This document shows positions 52,899 to 64,000 of a stretch of DNA of 64,000 bases, one piece after another; position 1 is the stretch's first letter, and each line of letters begins with the position of its first letter. The notes beneath the pieces were generated by a model that made no database searches, was not told where the DNA came from, and was given only the letters and a program-made list of their open reading frames with translations. Source of the stretch: Bryopsis sp. KO-2023 (Eukaryota; Chlorophyta; Ulvophyceae; Bryopsidales; Bryopsidaceae); the NCBI GenBank assembly GCA_030272585.1, contig BSYQ01000002.1, forward strand, positions 7,006,001 to 7,070,000, given 5' to 3'. The position numbers were made by a program, and so were the translations under genes.

Positions 52899-54043
52899 TG
52901 TCTATAGCTTGGCGAAATACCAAAAAAAAACGCTGCCAAAAGAAACACTTGTGAATGCGTAACGAAAAGCTGATCGAAAGTCAATCGAGAAGAGTATGCG
53001 GTAGGTGAGAAGTGGGCGGTTTTTATCGTGGTGGTGCAGGAGCGCCAGGACGCCTTCCGATGTTTACAGTAGGAATGGAGCGTGTATGAATGCAGCTGGT
53101 ACAATCTGTGGAGTTTCATTTCAATCACAACAGGTGCGGTAGCGACGAGGTACCGCCGAGCTTCAACCCCGCTGCACCATTTTGTGCTATGTTCTGATCG
53201 GGTTCCCTCCCTGACAAAGCACGTGTTCAACTGCTTTTGGTATATTCATCTTTTTTCCAACACTCAACCCCAAGCCGCATTTCTATTTTCCTTGCTCCTT
53301 CACGATTCGTGGTTCACGAACACAAACTACGCTAGATACTATTTTTCTGATGCCATAAAGATTTTCCCTAGTTCAGCAGTGCATAGACGCAATAGGTGCC
53401 AGTAGTGTTTTTACGCTGCATCGAGTGCCCTGCGTGTACAAGGGTTGGAGCCGAAAATCGAACGTTTTGTTGTGAGGGTATCTTAACCCAGAGGCACCGG
53501 ATTGATCGGAGTCAGGAGGCACAAGGCGTTGAAGTCTGTGGTGGATCGGGGTTTGTCGTTGGGAGGTCTGTAGTTCGAATCGTGGTTGGTGCGGGCACGC
53601 GGGGGGCGGGTGGATCAAGTATCAGAGACACTCCTTGTAATAGGCAGTCGAGCGGGACTAGCCTCACAAGTGTAAAGATGATTGATTAATTTATCCACCG
53701 CTCTGAAGAATGTTTTTTTTTTTTTTCAGTCTGTTTTCGTCTTCTTCATTCTTCGAATTATTGCAAATGGAAAGTATTCAATGTTTCAAATAAACAAACA
53801 AACAAACAAACAAACATCAAATCACAAATAGAGCAGTGAACGGAGCGACGCACGTGACCACAGGTGCCTTGTCGTTTCCGCTTAGCTACGAGGCATCGTC
53901 GGGCTCTTCCCCCTTGTACAATTTTTTGCTTGTCCTGATCAGCCTTCGAAACGTATGCCTGTTTCAAAGCGCAGCGAGCGAAAAGAAAAGAAGTTCAAAA
54001 GGAAAATATTGTTTGGGGTTTTCCCGAGAAGTAGCCCGTCAAG
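52899..54043. other. Intergenic region between ankyrin and Arf genes
   Basis: No recognised gene. Two open stretches near 53400-53690 lack features. An (AAAC)n tract of about six units (53791-53815) directly follows CAATGTTTCAAAT and resembles the tail of a retroposed sequence. Being between divergent starts (52898 minus, 54044 plus), it probably holds both promoters. Confidence 0.45.
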
Positions 54044-55697
<1,654 letters not shown>

Positions 55698-57166
55698 AGT
55701 CGTTGTGATGGTGTGTTTGATGAGATTCACCAAAAAAATTGAGGATTTGGTTTTTTCCAGGGGTTGGTGTTTATGTTGACTTCGAGAAGTGGGCGTTGGG
55801 ATCAAGGGCGTCTTGATCTTTTCTTTTTTCTGACCGCATCACTGGCCCTTGGAGTGATTTCGATTGTTCTTGGATGAAAAATGCAGACGGAAGAGTGGAA
55901 CAGAGAGCATCATCACACGAAAGCGCCACCAAAAGAATCAAGGGCTGGAAAAACTCGCAGTTTTGGGGAGGAACCGGGAGGGGGGGGGGGTGTTAAACTT
56001 AGTCGTGTGTCTTTTGTGAGCCTGAAAGACGAATCTCTTTTTGAAAACTGCCCCATGACAGGGAGGTGCCCCAATGATGCTGCCCCACGCCGCCCCCCGC
56101 CCCAAATAAAAGGAAAAAATCTCGTATCCAAATTCCATTTTGTCCATCTCTTTCAAAATAAAAAAACAAGCCAGTCTGTGTGCGCACTTTCAGAGTGTGG
56201 CCGGCCCTTCAGGTTGGAATTATCCAAACATAGAACAGCCCTCATTCAATCCTCAATGAAATCGTTGGGGAGTGGAGGAAAATACACCGGCAAAAATTGT
56301 TCAAGGCAATCAAATTTGATGTAGAGACGCCACCGGTGTTTTTTTTTTTTTTTCCAGACGTCAACGTGTAAAGAAGGATCGGGCCTTTGATGCTGGGTAG
56401 TAAGATATCTACATGACACCACCAACAGTGTGACAGACCTCAGAACAGAGCAATGATGATGCTGTTGGTGTTCCCTCCGAAAGAATAGATGGAACAGAAA
56501 AACTCCAAATCCTTATTCCAGTGACCCTGGATAAGAAATTGAAAGAGCATCAAGTCATTCCGGTATATTTCTGGTTTGAACATGAAAAACCATACTGTAC
56601 TCAACATGTTTCCCCTCCATGTTGAAAAAAAAGCAAGATGAATAAATAATTTGATCCAGAAAATACCCCATTTCTTTACGCTTTCCGTTTTCTTGAATTT
56701 CTGTCCCCCACCTGTTACTGATGCTACTTTTTTTGACAAGCACCCCTAGGGATGGACATGATCAGCCAACCCTTCTCTTCACTCTGAAAATCTGAGTGAG
56801 CATCGCTCCATGTCTATTCAAACATGCAATACTTTGCTGTTGCAATAGAAAATGGAATGCCCCAGACTCTAGTGACCTTTTTTTTTTCTCCACCTTTGTG
56901 CAGTTTGTTAATCAGTACTACCAGAAAAAGAGGATCCATACCCTCAGAATGGGAGGAAAAAAAGGTAACCACTTTCAACCAAGTCCCATCAAATGCTAGA
57001 GCTGCTGCTGTTGTTGCGACCCATGAACTGAAAAAATGGATTGAATATCACAGCATTCAATGTCTACTCGCAATTGTTCGCATCACTTCACACATGCCAG
57101 ACAAGAGGATTTTAAATTTTAAATTAATATATTTTTTTTCAACTTCAATTTTTTTTGAATGTTTTT
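55698..57166. other. No confident gene
   Basis: An open frame at 55881-56324 (147 codons) has no recognisable domain and includes a poly-Gly stretch from a G-run. An exon-like piece at 56900-56964 (FVNQYYQKKRIHTLRMGGKK, ending at a GT donor) was not identified. Confidence 0.4.
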
Positions 57167-58292
57167 CTCCTGTTGCTGCCCGATGCACTGCAGTCCGCCT
57201 GATTTCGTTTTTTTCACTTCTCTGCAATCCACTCTAATCGTCAAGAACCTCTACCTGACTTTGCACGGTTTGAAAAAAGAATTCACATCCACTCACATCG
57301 AATCGGCAGTAGTTGGAAATGCAGGTGCAAATTAATGATTCGGTAAAAGGGTGGAGGGGGACTACTGAGGTGCTCGATTGAACAATCAATTTTCCGCGAT
57401 GGCTGCTCTCTCAGGAGGTATAATTTATGGCGGGGAGATTGGTCAAGTCAATCCAGGCCACACCAGGTTTTGTTTTTACCTTGATTTCATTGTGGGGGGG
57501 GGGGGGGGGGGGCTTTCTATTTTTGGTTTCACGAAGGTAAAAAAGGAACGAGAAATTTGAACAAGCAATCATTCCATTCAGGTGTAGAGTTGCATAATGG
57601 TTTCATTCCGGATTGCTTACCTGATGCATTGCATTGCACCCCTTCCATCTCTAGAACAAGGGGGGGGGGGTTTCAGCGACAGCCTCCACCGACATTTCCA
57701 CCACATATGGAAATGCTCGTTCATTTTGACCACATGAAAATGTTGGATGGCTGACTCATTTTCACCACATGTCGATGGAAATGCTGGCTTGGCTGGCTGG
57801 TTTCCAGCGCCCCACACATGCTATAATTTGAAACTGAGCAAATTAACTCAACTTAATTTGAAAAGGAAATTTCCACGACCAGGCACGCAGCGTTTGACAT
57901 TAAAGTGTGGAAAAAATGGAAAAGAAGATACTGAAAAGGGGGTGTCGAACTTCTTGAAAGGCGAAAAAAAGAAAGGAAAACATAATACACATGTATACAT
58001 AGTATCAAAGCGAATATAATTAAAAAAATAGTAAATAACATGAGAATATTATTAAAAAAATACAAATATTTCAAGGACAACGGACCCCTGTACCATTACT
58101 AAGACACCTCGGGCGTTCTTTCGAAATCTCTGTGGAAAAAAAAAGGTTTTAAAAAATAAAAAAATAAGTCGAACAGAAAACAACAGACCCTCCTTCTCTT
58201 TCTCCTTTTCCAAGGTAAAAGAAAAAGATAATATCAAAACAACACACTCTCATAAAAAATATATATAAAAGTTTTTATCAAGGGAGCACAGG

Positions 58293-58303
58293 GGAATGGA
58301 ACC
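58293..58303 (-). promoter_or_regulatory. Pol III B-box-like site in the left arm
   Basis: The minus strand reads GGTTCCATTCC in a perfect GGGG/CCCC stem, followed by TGTGCTCC. It is one base from the GGTTCGANTCC consensus. Confidence 0.5.
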
Positions 58304-60486
58304 CCTACTGTCCCAATTGCCACCTATTTATCTCAAATATAATTAGATTCTAAAAATAGTTTTTAAAATGTAGGTCAGTTGCTTGAGCCTGTGGGGACCA
58401 ACAGTCGCTGATGTGTATCTTTTTTCTTAACAAAAAAGTAGTCATTCTTTTAGGATTATACTAGAAAAAATAGAGAAAAAAAAACTTGTGAGAAGCAAAG
58501 GTTTCCTATTCACTCTTTTTCTTTTATCTCAGAAGAAAACAACAGCCTTAAAAAATATCCTCAGAGCATCTTTCATCATTCAGGTGTTCTTCATAAAAAT
58601 AATTTATTTCCAAAAACATTTTCCATTTTTTTTTCTGCCTTCACACCTGATGATGTTATTGACCCTTCCATGACCTGTTTTTCTTATCTTTCTTTTTTCT
58701 GGGTTTCTAAGAATTTCTTAATTTATTTTCAAAAAGGTCTGGACTCTTTTGTGAGTCGGTCCCTTTCAAAATAATTATTTACCCCCTTCCCCCCCACCTG
58801 AAAAAACGCTCTCTACTTTTCCACGAAGACATCCACAGGCCGCTTCTTCGCGAAAAAAAAAAGAGAAGTTGAATTAAAAATAGAAAAGGTCGTGTCGTGA
58901 TAAAACTTCGTCCCAGTCCTGGAAAAAAAAAAAAAATGCCAAACAGAAACTCGTCGCACCCTTGTTTTTTTCTTCAACGAGTCATCGCTCGCGGCTTCGG
59001 AATGTTTCGAACTCACACCTTTGGCAGTTTCCGCGTCTTGGCCGTGGCTGACTCCCGTGCGTCCAGGGCGTGCGCACCGCTGTATGTACATACCAAAAAA
59101 AAAGGATGAGTTTCTAAGTCACATCATGAGGGAAAAAAACGCGTTCGACGACAACTGAAATGTAAAGGAGAAAGAAATTAAAAATCAACTAACCCGGCAC
59201 TAATCGAGTCAAAACATATTTTCGATCATGACGTTGATCCGCCAGAGTGGGTGGCCCCCACTCTGGCACGACACTTGGCACCCATGATGGCAACGATGGT
59301 GCAACCAAGGTCGTCCCCCGGTTGATCCCGGGGGGTCTCGTCAACCGATCAGGATTCGCCCACCATGGGAATTTCGGCATTTCGATCGTCGATGGGGTAG
59401 CTAACTACCTCATTGACATCGCTAATGCCGCATAATTTTTACTTCTTTTTTCTCCGTGCCACTCGCACATGAATCAAGTGTTTTTGGGATGCGATCAAAA
59501 CTTCCTTTGATTACGTCACTTTTTTTCTTTCTCACACCAACGAAGATATATATTTTGTTCCCCAATCAAGCAAATGATTTTCAGTTTTCCCGTCCACCTG
59601 TCGAAAATAGAGTTTCCTGTTTCGACGGTTTTGAGTTTTTTTTCGTCTTTCTGGGTCGTGGAAAGAGAACGCTGGAGTTGTTGTAACCCCGTCGCCTTTC
59701 TTCGCTCTGGCGAAACGCGGGACTATATTCTGGAAGGAGTGAAAACGTCGAAACAAGGGTCGGACGGCAAATTTTCTGCGACAGCGATGACTTGTTGTAG
59801 GAAAAAAAGCAAGGGTACGCCGCGTTTCTGTTGGCACGTTATTTTTTTTTCTCGTTTCTCAGGGAGGACTGGGACAAAATATTCACCACGGTACGACTTG
59901 TTTCATTCTTTTTCTTTTCCTGGCGAAGACGCGGCCTGTGGATGTCTTCTCGCAGAACCAGATAGTGTTTTTTCGGGTGGCTGTGGGGGGTAAATAATTT
60001 TGAAAGAGAATCCCAAGGCTCTCAATTCGGAAAAGAGTCCAGACCTTTTTGAAGAATAAATTGAAAGACTAAAAACTAAGAAAACCCAGAAAACTGAAGA
60101 TTAGAAGACACTTTCCTTTCTCAGGGTATTAAAATCAAGTGTGAAGACAAAAAAAGTTTTGAAAAATACTGGAAAACAATTATTTCCCCCCAAAAAAAAC
60201 CCTGAATGGTGAGAGATGCCCAGAGGTCAGTTTTTATCGATAATTTTTTTTGTTCTAGGTAAAGTAAAAGGAGTGAAGAACAAAGTCTTGCTCCTCTCAA
60301 ATGTTTTTTCTCTGTTTTTTCAAGGTGAATTCCGGAAGAATTATTACTATTTTCTGACAGAAAGGATATGTATTAACGACTGTTTGTACCCGCAAGGTCA
60401 AGTAACTGATCTGAATTTTAAAAAACTGTTTTCAGAATTTGATTGTGCTTAAATAAGGTAATAAGGTGTATGATGGGGACAGTAGG

Positions 60487-60497
60487 GGTTCGATTCC
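60487..60497 (+). promoter_or_regulatory. Pol III B-box-like site in the right arm
   Basis: GGTTCGATTCC matches the consensus, inside GTAGGGGTTCGATTCCCCT, the T-arm of a tRNA-like sequence ending GTGCTCC. No complete cloverleaf can be drawn upstream. Confidence 0.55.
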
Positions 60498-61342
60498 CCT
60501 GTGCTCCTTTGATAAAAAGTTTTCTTTTTTTTATTTCTGATACATGTGTAATATTTTCTTTCTCTTTTTTTCCATGTTGAAGGAAATTCAACACCCCTTT
60601 TTCAGCATCTTCTTTCTTTTCCTTTTTTTTCACACTCCTATGTCAAGCGCTGCCTGCCTGGTGGTAGAAATTTCCCTCTTGAATTCTCAATTTAGAATCA
60701 TAGTATGTGTGGGGCGCTGGAAACCAGCCAGCCAACCTTTCCATGTGGGAAAATGAGTCAGCCAACCAGCATTTCCAGACGTGGTGAGAATCTCTGGGAG
60801 GCTTTTGTTGAAACCCCCCTGTTCTGGAGATGAAGGGGGGTCTACTGGATTGATGTGCATGCATCAGGTAACAGCTTAAGTGGCAATGAAACCAAAATGC
60901 AACTCTGCACCTGAATGAAATAATTTGCTTCTAAAAATATCTCTTGTTCCTTTTTTTCCTTTTTTGTTTTTCCATCTGCCATTGTGAACTCGAAAAGAAA
61001 AAATCTTTTGACATTGGAGATGAACTGGTATGGCCTGAATTGACCTAAAAAATTGTCCCACCAGAAATTCTACCTCCAAAGAAATCAGCCGTCTCGTTGA
61101 GGGAAGGAAAATCGATTTTTCAATGGAACACCTCAGTTTCCCCACCCCGCTTCTTTCCAAATCATTTTTTTCGCACCTGCATTTCTAACCGAGGTCGATT
61201 TGATGCGGGTGGATGTGAATTTTGTTTTGAGTATGTGCAAGCTCAGGTAGCGGAGACCTTGACATGGTTTTCTGGTTATTGACTATGGGGGAGGACTGCA
61301 AAAAAAGAAAAATGGCTGCCATGGTTAGGGCAGCAACAGGAG

Positions 61343-63370
61343 CCCTGTCTCAAAAAGGAATCCAAGAATGTAAGAATAACCGGGGGGCTTGCTAGGTCAG
61401 GATGGCTGTCACCCACCCATCTGCTGAAAAAGAGAAGGAAAAAAAGAGTCGCTATTTTTTTTAGCACGGTGCCAGTGGATCAGCCAGCATGCAAGGATTA
61501 GCTTCCATCTATATTGGGCTGTGGAGAGTGGTCGAAGAGATGCTTTTCTCCAGCTTTGAAAGAGTTTAGTCACCCCTGGCCTGCCTCCACACTGAATAGA
61601 AAAAGAATCCACAGCTCCTTCTGTCGATGCTTTTCTTTTAAAAGAAGGCATATTGATTTTATCGACCCCAAAGTTAGGCTGGCCAGTCGAATCATTGGGG
61701 CTGCTCAACTGGATTCGCAGCAATCTATACCTGAGGTGAACAAAACTCCAGGCAATGATGTGGAATATATGCATGTTTTTTGAAAGGCATATATATCAAG
61801 CAAGACTAAGGGCAATTTTTTTTATTTTTTTCCATTTCCTGACTGTTGGTTGATTGTTTGTTTTCTGTGCTTATGAAAAAAGATCAACACCCTTCTGGGC
61901 TGGCCGGCCCTATTTTCAAGAAATTCTTGGACTGAATATGAAGAAAACTAGCTAGTCTATAATGATAATGAAGTTTACCATGTGGCTTTCTCTTGTCCGG
62001 GTATGTTCAGATTGGTTCAGGAAGGAACCGTTTTTTTTTTCTAGCGGGGAAGTTCTACCACTCCCTCTTGATAGCAAAAATAATATGATGAAATGGTCTG
62101 AAGTAGGGGCAGATCTTTGTGAAAATGGGTGTTTAATTTTTTAAACAAGAAAAGATGAAGCCTGGAATGAACAGGGAAGCCTTGAAATGAAACAGAAATG
62201 CTGAAATATTCTATCCTCTTTGGTAAAGAGGGCTAAGAAAAAAAAACTGGATTTGAATGGATTCCTTTTATTCTGTTTTCTAATCCCTCTTTGTAGCAAG
62301 CCAAATATTGATTGAAAATTTTGTTTTCAAAGAGATCCATTCCACCAATGGCTAATTTTTTACTAATTTTTGGGTTTGGTTTGTTTCTTTCGGAGTGCAG
62401 TCTCTAATAAACACCCTCACCACGGTGGTGATTTGCCCGGATGATTCAATGCATAGGGAGGTTCAGGGCATTTGCTTGTGTGTCTATGTTTTGGGGAAAG
62501 TGAATCTGTTCTATCAGAAATCTGTTGGCTGGGCTGTGTTGGGTCCAAGTTTTAATTTGTGCTTTCTGGCAGCATAATGAGGTTAACTTAAGAGGCCTTT
62601 TCGAGAATGAATTTCAAGTTCTGGAGGATGAAATCATAAATCATAGATCATAGTACTGTAGTGTTTCTGTAGTGTTTCAGTTTGAGATTTCAGTTGATTT
62701 CCTATTTCGAATCAGTGTCAAAGTTTGAGGGATGGAAAAAAGAGTGAGAGACTAATGGGTAAGTCAGAGGAAGTAAAAAAAGTGAGAACACAAGCGGGGG
62801 ACTTTATCGTTCCAAAAAAAAAGACATCTAAAAAACAAATATGGAGGATTCACCCCGTAGAGAAAAACCAAATGTATGGTTGGAATGTTTTTGTGGGAAG
62901 TTGGAGAGCTGTTAAGGAATAGAGCTGTTACGAACTTATCCTTCGCCCAGAAGTTTTTTTAATTTGAAATGCCCTGTCGGGGCGTCGAGTCGGCCGTCGA
63001 CAACATCATCCGTCAGAATTGATGCAGCCTGCTTGTGCGAGGGTCTCGCGCTACACCGGCTCAGGTCAAAAAAGTCTCAGGCGCCTGTGACCTGCTGTGC
63101 AGCAAAGCAGACCGGCCCCGAGGGGCCAAACTACGCGTGATGAAGGAGGTCGTAACACAAAACGAGAGGGGGTGCACGAGATGTTTCTGATAGGGTGAGC
63201 CTGATTCGAAATTGTGAGACTCCTGCAATTGCAAAACTAAAGACGTGTTTTTGGGTAGTTTTGGGTCTACCGGCAGTTAGTGCCTGATGCTCTGTGTTTT
63301 TTGTTTTTTTTGTTTTTGTTTGTTTTTTGGTTCCAAACATTCGTCTGTTCACATTGGTGTACATTTTTCC
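61343..63370. other. About 2 kb without a confident gene
   Basis: Open frames at 61514-61783, 61962-62144 and 62395-62577 show ordinary codon mix but no recognised domain. 62965-63180 is GC-rich and may be the 3' untranslated region of the minus-strand retroelement at the window edge. 63297-63330 is a TTTG-rich tract. Confidence 0.4.
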
Positions 63371-63517
63371 GCAATAGAAGCTAATTACACAAGTCCGTAT
63401 TTATGTCCACAATCCATCAACCTCAAACCCAATACTGTGTAATAGAAGCAATAGAAGCTAATTACACAAGTCCGTATTTATGTCCACAATCCATCAACCT
63501 CAAACCCAATACTGTGT
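63371..63517. repeat. 77-bp tandem duplication, about 1.9 copies
   Basis: Unit beginning GCAATAGAAGCTAATTACAC repeats at 63371 and 63448. It lies directly 3' of the retroelement coding end on the minus strand. Confidence 0.9.
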
Positions 63518-64000
63518 CTACCCTCGATCAAAAGCAAAAGAATCAAACGACAAAGAAGATCGCTCCAAAAAAGCGTTACCCTGAGGCCGATGTAAAGAAA
63601 GAGAGAGCTGCTGCCACGCTCTTTCAACAACAACTGAAACCGGGAGATCTTGACAAGTCGCAACTGCGCGGGATAAAGAACGAATCAAATGACCACTGTC
63701 CGAAGAAAACCCGCCAAAAGACTCGGCCGCAAAACAGATAAAATCAAACCCCAAACGATGACATTTCTCAGCCACTTGAGCCTTGCGATCCACACAACGT
63801 AAAATGCCCGCCCCCGCTTCGCGAGTAGCCCGAGCCAAAGTGGCTTGCTGTAAAGGATGCGAAACAGTGACATCAATAACACACGCCTTACCATGCCGCC
63901 AAGACGGAAAAAATACGTCGGCCGGACGCTCAAAAGAAGAATCTACGTGCAACTCCATGCGAGGACGCACACCCGCCGACCGAGAAAAATGGAACAAAAA
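63518..64000 (-). CDS. C-terminal end of a reverse-transcriptase-type retroelement protein (partial, runs off the window)
   Basis: The minus-strand frame is open to the window edge. ERPADVFFPSWRHGKACVID, VTVSHPLQQATLARA and FAAESFGGFSSDSGHLIRSL match the conserved region (RPADV..W..G...ALDV.VTSPL, then E..GG....) that follows the reverse transcriptase core in many non-LTR-type retroelement proteins of animals and protists. The upstream RT domain lies outside the window. The stop is at 63518. The frame is uninterrupted here, so the copy may be full length. Confidence 0.75.
   Translation of the reverse strand, partial: FLFHFSRSAGVRPRMELHVDSSFERPADVFFPSWRHGKACVIDVTVSHPLQQATLARATREAGAGILRCVDRKAQVAEKCHRLGFDFICFAAESFGGFSSDSGHLIRSLSRAVATCQDLPVSVVVERAWQQLSLSLHRPQGNAFLERSSLSFDSFAFDRG

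Larger units (their letters stand above)
57167..61342. mobile_element. Giant imperfect inverted repeat (foldback-type element)
   Basis: The left arm (about 57167-58990) and the right arm (about 59800-61342) are reverse complements with frequent mismatches and indels. Landmarks pair in order: CTCCTGTTGCTGCCC (57167 with 61342), GCAGGTGCAAATTAATGATT-like (57322 with 61180), GTGTAGAGTTGCAT (57580 with 60905), a B-box block (58293 with 60497), AAAGGTCTGGACTCTTTT (58735 with 60050) and GACATCCACAGGCCGC (58828 with 59945). The centre of about 800 bp (58991-59800) is single copy, with no recognised protein. Partial copies occur at 16857-17620. The ends and target duplication are not defined. Confidence 0.7.

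Noticed and set aside
53555..53605. Possible tRNA T-arm (GTAGTTCGAATCG)
   Set aside because: The stem does not pair well and neither acceptor nor anticodon arm can be drawn.
56900..56964. Exon-like FVNQYYQKKRIHTLRMGG as a Helitron or transposase fragment
   Set aside because: The resemblance to Helitron N-terminal motifs is too short and no helicase or Rep motif is nearby.
59247..59435. Open frame in the single-copy centre of the 57-61 kb inverted repeat
   Set aside because: 62 codons with no recognised domain and no splice support; not enough to call a gene.

Overview
This window is nuclear DNA of a eukaryote, read by eye without database searches. Protein-coding genes are split by short GT-AG introns (about 70-1,300 nt), there is a nuclear-type tRNA, and most of the sequence is AT-rich non-coding DNA with mobile elements. 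An axonemal-type dynein relative suggests a flagellated lineage. A thioredoxin resembling the plastid ACHT class with a presequence-like N-terminus, and a vanadium-haloperoxidase/PAP2 relative, suggest a possibly photosynthetic protist. A chromerid-like alveolate would fit, but that is a weak inference.

Layout. 0.25-5.9 kb (+): a strikingly condensed dynein heavy chain. 9.0-10.9 kb (+): a coiled-coil membrane protein whose last codons lie in a 250-bp inverted duplication (second copy at 12.2-12.45 kb) that flanks a small ankyrin gene (-). 12.46-13.15 kb: a 691-bp element whose inverted-repeat ends are built of GAAAACYACC repeats and which carries a tRNA-like Pol III promoter; a second copy, inverted, lies at 34.4-35.1 kb. 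13.2-14.2 kb (+): thioredoxin-like protein, 247 aa. 14.5-15.6 kb (-): degenerate duplicated exons. 18.5-19.7 kb (+): F-box/WD40 protein. 24.4 kb: a hAT-like MITE with an 8-bp target duplication. 24.8-27.4 kb (+): a five-exon serpin, 407 aa. 30.0-30.6 kb (+): a 90-aa putative secreted peptide precursor. 32.2-33.8 kb (-): vanadium-haloperoxidase-like protein. 35.3 kb (-): tRNA-Arg(CCG).

36.78-50.94 kb is the most remarkable region: a CACTA-type DNA transposon (ends CACTATGGGAA, 3-bp CCA target duplication, subterminal CCCCGCAC arrays). It carries a decayed copy of an asparagine-synthetase-domain (ASNSD1-like) gene and was itself invaded by a 10,098-bp Ty3/gypsy chromovirus (40,346-50,443, minus) with apparently identical 423-bp LTRs and a 5-bp CTGTG target duplication. 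The retroelement has gag, pol linked by a probable -1 frameshift at GTTAAAC, and a third ORF encoding a coiled coil plus a RING-like Cys/His cluster.

51.2-52.9 kb (-): a six-exon ankyrin protein with a signal peptide, paralogous to the 11-12 kb gene. 54.0-55.7 kb (+): a five-exon Arf-family GTPase of 181 aa that has lost its switch II motif. 57.2-61.3 kb: a giant imperfect inverted repeat with arms of about 1.5-1.8 kb. The right edge (63.5-64.0 kb, minus) holds the C-terminal end of a reverse-transcriptase-type retroelement protein.

Exon models for the serpin, Arf, thioredoxin, ankyrin (51-53 kb) and secreted-peptide genes were checked by hand: all junctions are GT-AG and the summed exon lengths are divisible by three. 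The genes do not form a pathway. They are independent host genes between transposable elements.
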